Assembly: GCA_964528155.1 (NCBI GenBank)
Contig: CAZGRL010000080.1
Coordinates: 1 to 16,184, forward strand
DNA from: G001797105 sp964528155
Lineage (GTDB): Bacteria; Chloroflexota; Anaerolineae; Anaerolineales; E44-bin32
Length of the DNA stretch: 16,184 bases
Direction of reading: 5' to 3'
The first letter of the stretch is position 1, and each line of letters starts with the position of its first letter. The notes beneath the pieces are model-generated. The model did not search any database. It saw only the letters and a program-made list of their open reading frames with translations, and was not told where the DNA came from. Positions 14,272 to 16,184 of the stretch are shown in pieces. A program made the translations under genes and the position numbers.

Positions 14272-15786
14272 ATGACGACAGTTCCACCAATCAGGATACC
14301 CGGCTGGCTCGAGGACGCCGCCCGATCTGCGGAAGGGATCGTCCACGCGTTGTTCGAAACAGCCTTCGATGACCGTCGCTCACGCGCCTCTCGATGGATC
14401 GGGCATGCTTGGGCCGCCGGCCTGTTCGTCGTCGGAGTGCTTGCTTGGCGCTACTTCCTCAACAGCGGCTACTTCCAACTGGACATCCACGACTGGCTCG
14501 AAGCCTCCAAGCGATACGCCTTCCTGCGCGACGCAATTCTGACCGGTCAGCTTCCCCTGCACATGCCCGGGACGTCTGGGCTGCGCACGGTGACCAATCG
14601 GTTCCTGGCAGTCGCTGACACGACAATCTCTCCGCAAGTCTTGCTTCTTCGATACCTCGACATCGGCCACTTCGTGGTCGTCAATGTCGTCGGGTTGTAT
14701 TCGTTGGGCTTCATCGGGCTTCTAATATTGCGCGAGAGGTTCAAGCTTTCCCCGGCAGCCTTCACGCTCATGTATCTCTTGTTCATGTTCAATGGCCATA
14801 TCAGCGACCATATCGCCGTCGGGCACGTTCATTGGGTCGGATACTTCCTGATCCCATTCTTTGCGGCGCTGATCTTTAAGCTGCTCGATGAGGACGTCGG
14901 CTGGCGGTGGGTGCTATCCATGTCTGCCCTGCTGTTCATCATCTTTCTCCAGGGCACATTCCACTTGTTCATCATGTGTGTGGCGTTCATGGCTCTCCTG
15001 GCGGTATTCAGCCGGAGGCACTTCATGCCGCTCGCCGGAGGCATACTCTTTTCCATTCTCTTGAGTATGGTCCGCATCCTTCCCCCTGCACTGGATGCGT
15101 CGAAATTCGACACGGAATTCTTGTTCGGATTTACGACCGTCGGGGACGTTTTCTCCGGCCTGACCAACCTCAAGATCCCCGGGTTTAACGAGATCGTGAT
15201 TCGAGGCTCGGTGAATCCGCTGGGCTACTGGGAGTTGGATCACTATATCGGAATGGTGGGGCTGGCAGTTGTCTTGATCTTCGGTGTGCTTCCCTGGTTC
15301 CGATCCGGGGCTTCACGCCACCGCTATCACGCGCTCTGGCTTCCGATCTCCACCTTGGCGATCGCCTCGGTCGGGCAGGTCTACCAGCTCGTCCATACGC
15401 TGAACATTCCCATGTTCTCCAGCCAGCGTGTCAGCTCCCGTTTCCTGTTTCTGCCACTGGCAATGCTGATTTTCCTGGCCGCAATTCGCCTTCAGGAATA
15501 CTTTGGCAGTCAGCGGGCCAGCGATTGGGTCAGGCTCGTGGAGCTAGCCGTCGTGGGACTGGCCGCCCAGGATCTGTGGCAGCACTTCAAGGCGTGGCGC
15601 GTGACCAACATGGGGAAGGTCTTCTCCCCCCAACCCCTCGATCTGTCCTTGTACTATGTCGCCAATCACCCCGATCCACCCTACATCACAGCCCTGATCG
15701 TCGGCCTGGTGATCACACTCGTGACGTTCCTATTCTTGATCGTGATGGGCCTTAGGGAAAGGGCGCGCCGCTCGGCGGCGGCGTAG
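14272..15786 (+). CDS. Polytopic membrane protein, YfhO/GT-C-like, function unknown
   Basis: This 504-residue protein has about ten hydrophobic segments. A cytoplasmic N-terminus of about 45 residues leads into helix 1 (about 46-63), then an outward loop with FQLDIHDW (68-75) and GQLPLHMPG (92-100). Helices follow at about 133-153, 160-176 and 186-204. A motif NGHISDHIAVGHVHW (174-188) lies between helices, and it ends in a short basic tail (RERARRSAAA). Acidic residues after helix 1 and the xLPxHxPG loop recall YfhO and other GT-C members, but the large C-terminal soluble domain of those proteins is missing. I do not recognise a characterised relative. The ATG at 14272 lies about 140 bases after a good promoter; its Shine-Dalgarno is weak (AGAG). 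A role in transferring lipid-linked sugars is only inference. Confidence 0.78.
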   Translation: MTTVPPIRIPGWLEDAARSAEGIVHALFETAFDDRRSRASRWIGHAWAAGLFVVGVLAWRYFLNSGYFQLDIHDWLEASKRYAFLRDAILTGQLPLHMPGTSGLRTVTNRFLAVADTTISPQVLLLRYLDIGHFVVVNVVGLYSLGFIGLLILRERFKLSPAAFTLMYLLFMFNGHISDHIAVGHVHWVGYFLIPFFAALIFKLLDEDVGWRWVLSMSALLFIIFLQGTFHLFIMCVAFMALLAVFSRRHFMPLAGGILFSILLSMVRILPPALDASKFDTEFLFGFTTVGDVFSGLTNLKIPGFNEIVIRGSVNPLGYWELDHYIGMVGLAVVLIFGVLPWFRSGASRHRYHALWLPISTLAIASVGQVYQLVHTLNIPMFSSQRVSSRFLFLPLAMLIFLAAIRLQEYFGSQRASDWVRLVELAVVGLAAQDLWQHFKAWRVTNMGKVFSPQPLDLSLYYVANHPDPPYITALIVGLVITLVTFLFLIVMGLRERARRSAAA

Positions 15787-15835
15787 AGCCTCTACGGAAC
15801 AGCACAAACTTGGAACGGACGGGATTCATCATCGC

Positions 15836-15855
15836 CTGCTGAGGCCGCTCAGCAG
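15836..15855. terminator. Hairpin between convergent genes, probable bidirectional terminator
   Basis: CTGCTGAG (15836-15843) and CTCAGCAG (15848-15855) are perfect 8-base arms with a 4-base loop. It lies 50 bases after the plus-strand stop and 35 bases beyond the minus-strand stop. On the plus strand ATTGGATTTGGTGTT follows, only moderately T-rich, so termination strength is uncertain. Confidence 0.55.
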
Positions 15856-15889
15856 ATTGGATTTGGTGTTGAACCGCGCAATCAGATCG

Positions 15890-16184
15890 TCATGATGGGG
15901 GAAGACTATAGACATAGTCCTTGCCGAAAGTGCCGGTGAGCTTCAATCCGAGCCGATCGATGGCGGCCATGACCGAAGGAAAGTCATCGTACGCAGATGA
16001 ATCGACGATCACGTACTCCACGTTGAGTTCACGCAGAAGGTCAACGCTGGGCTGATCCGGGAATCCGTCCATGACAGGTCTTATCCGCCTGTACTGAGGC
16101 GGGGGAAAGGCGTTGAAGAACCCTCCCAGGAACGGCTTGCCATGGACGAGTGTGTTGTACACCTGGTCTTGATCTTCTTCCTGG
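15890..16184 (-). CDS. C-terminal end of a membrane protein (YfhO/GT-C type), cut by right edge
   Basis: On the minus strand the frame is open from the right edge (base 16183) to a stop at 15890, giving the last 97 residues of a longer protein. The fragment is soluble. VYNTLVHGKPFLGGFFNAFPP is followed by DLLRELNVEYVIVDSSAYDDF and ends in a short strand-rich tail. A HGKPxxGG segment followed by LxxLNVxYVIVxxxxY is what I expect of the outer C-terminal domain of large YfhO-like and GT39-like membrane proteins. The family is inferred from this tail alone, since the membrane part is outside the window. A GTG at 16162 is not the true start because coding continues upstream in frame. The gene converges on the plus-strand gene ending at 15786. 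Confidence 0.7.
   Translation of the reverse strand, partial: QEEDQDQVYNTLVHGKPFLGGFFNAFPPPQYRRIRPVMDGFPDQPSVDLLRELNVEYVIVDSSAYDDFPSVMAAIDRLGLKLTGTFGKDYVYSLPPS

Overview
This is a high-GC bacterial window carrying a surface-glycan locus. The Shine-Dalgarno sites are GGAGG-like and GTG and TTG starts are used freely. No RNA gene, insertion sequence or CRISPR array was seen. No taxonomic marker is present. The set of large GT-C-type membrane proteins with a soluble tail, beside a nonulosonic-acid (sialic-acid-like) module, reminds me of environmental Chloroflexota (Anaerolineae) genomes, but that placement is a low-confidence impression.

Layout. The left and centre (1-10021) lie on the minus strand. 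Reading in the direction of transcription: a GT-C membrane glycosyltransferase-like gene (10021-8147); a tight four-gene run (7841-3287) of a PtmA-like short-chain dehydrogenase, a CMP-nonulosonate synthetase fused to a KdsC-like phosphatase, a NeuB synthase without its usual C-terminal domain, and a CapS/KpsC-like glycosyltransferase; then, after a 207-bp gap with a good promoter, a second run (3079-1) of a SAM methyltransferase, a PIG-L deacetylase, a family 2 glycosyltransferase and the start of a polytopic membrane protein. To the right, three polytopic membrane proteins lie on the plus strand (10581-15786): two diverged paralogues of the GT-C/GT39 type and one YfhO-like protein. They converge on the C-terminal end of another membrane protein entering from the right edge on the minus strand.

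How it fits together. NeuB would condense phosphoenolpyruvate with a mannosamine-type sugar. The fused phosphatase could remove a 9-phosphate, and the cytidylyltransferase would make the CMP-activated acid. The 542-residue protein next to neuB has an HP motif and an SS motif like those of GT-B sialyltransferases and KpsC/KpsS, so it is a plausible transferase for the CMP-sugar. The deacetylase, methyltransferase and GT2 look like tailoring and assembly steps. The polytopic proteins would use polyprenyl-phosphate sugars on the outer face of the membrane. No NeuC-type epimerase, flippase or polymerase is visible, so those steps must be encoded elsewhere or be replaced.

Regulatory sequence is readable in several gaps. 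A TGGACA-17-TACAAT promoter has a perfect inverted repeat centred on its -10 box (10125-10161). A TTGACA promoter (14094) lies downstream of a 15-bp palindrome. A TATAAT promoter (3109) precedes the methyltransferase. A hairpin sits between the convergent genes (15836-15855), and a strong hairpin lies inside the 5' end of the putative transferase gene (4817-4836).
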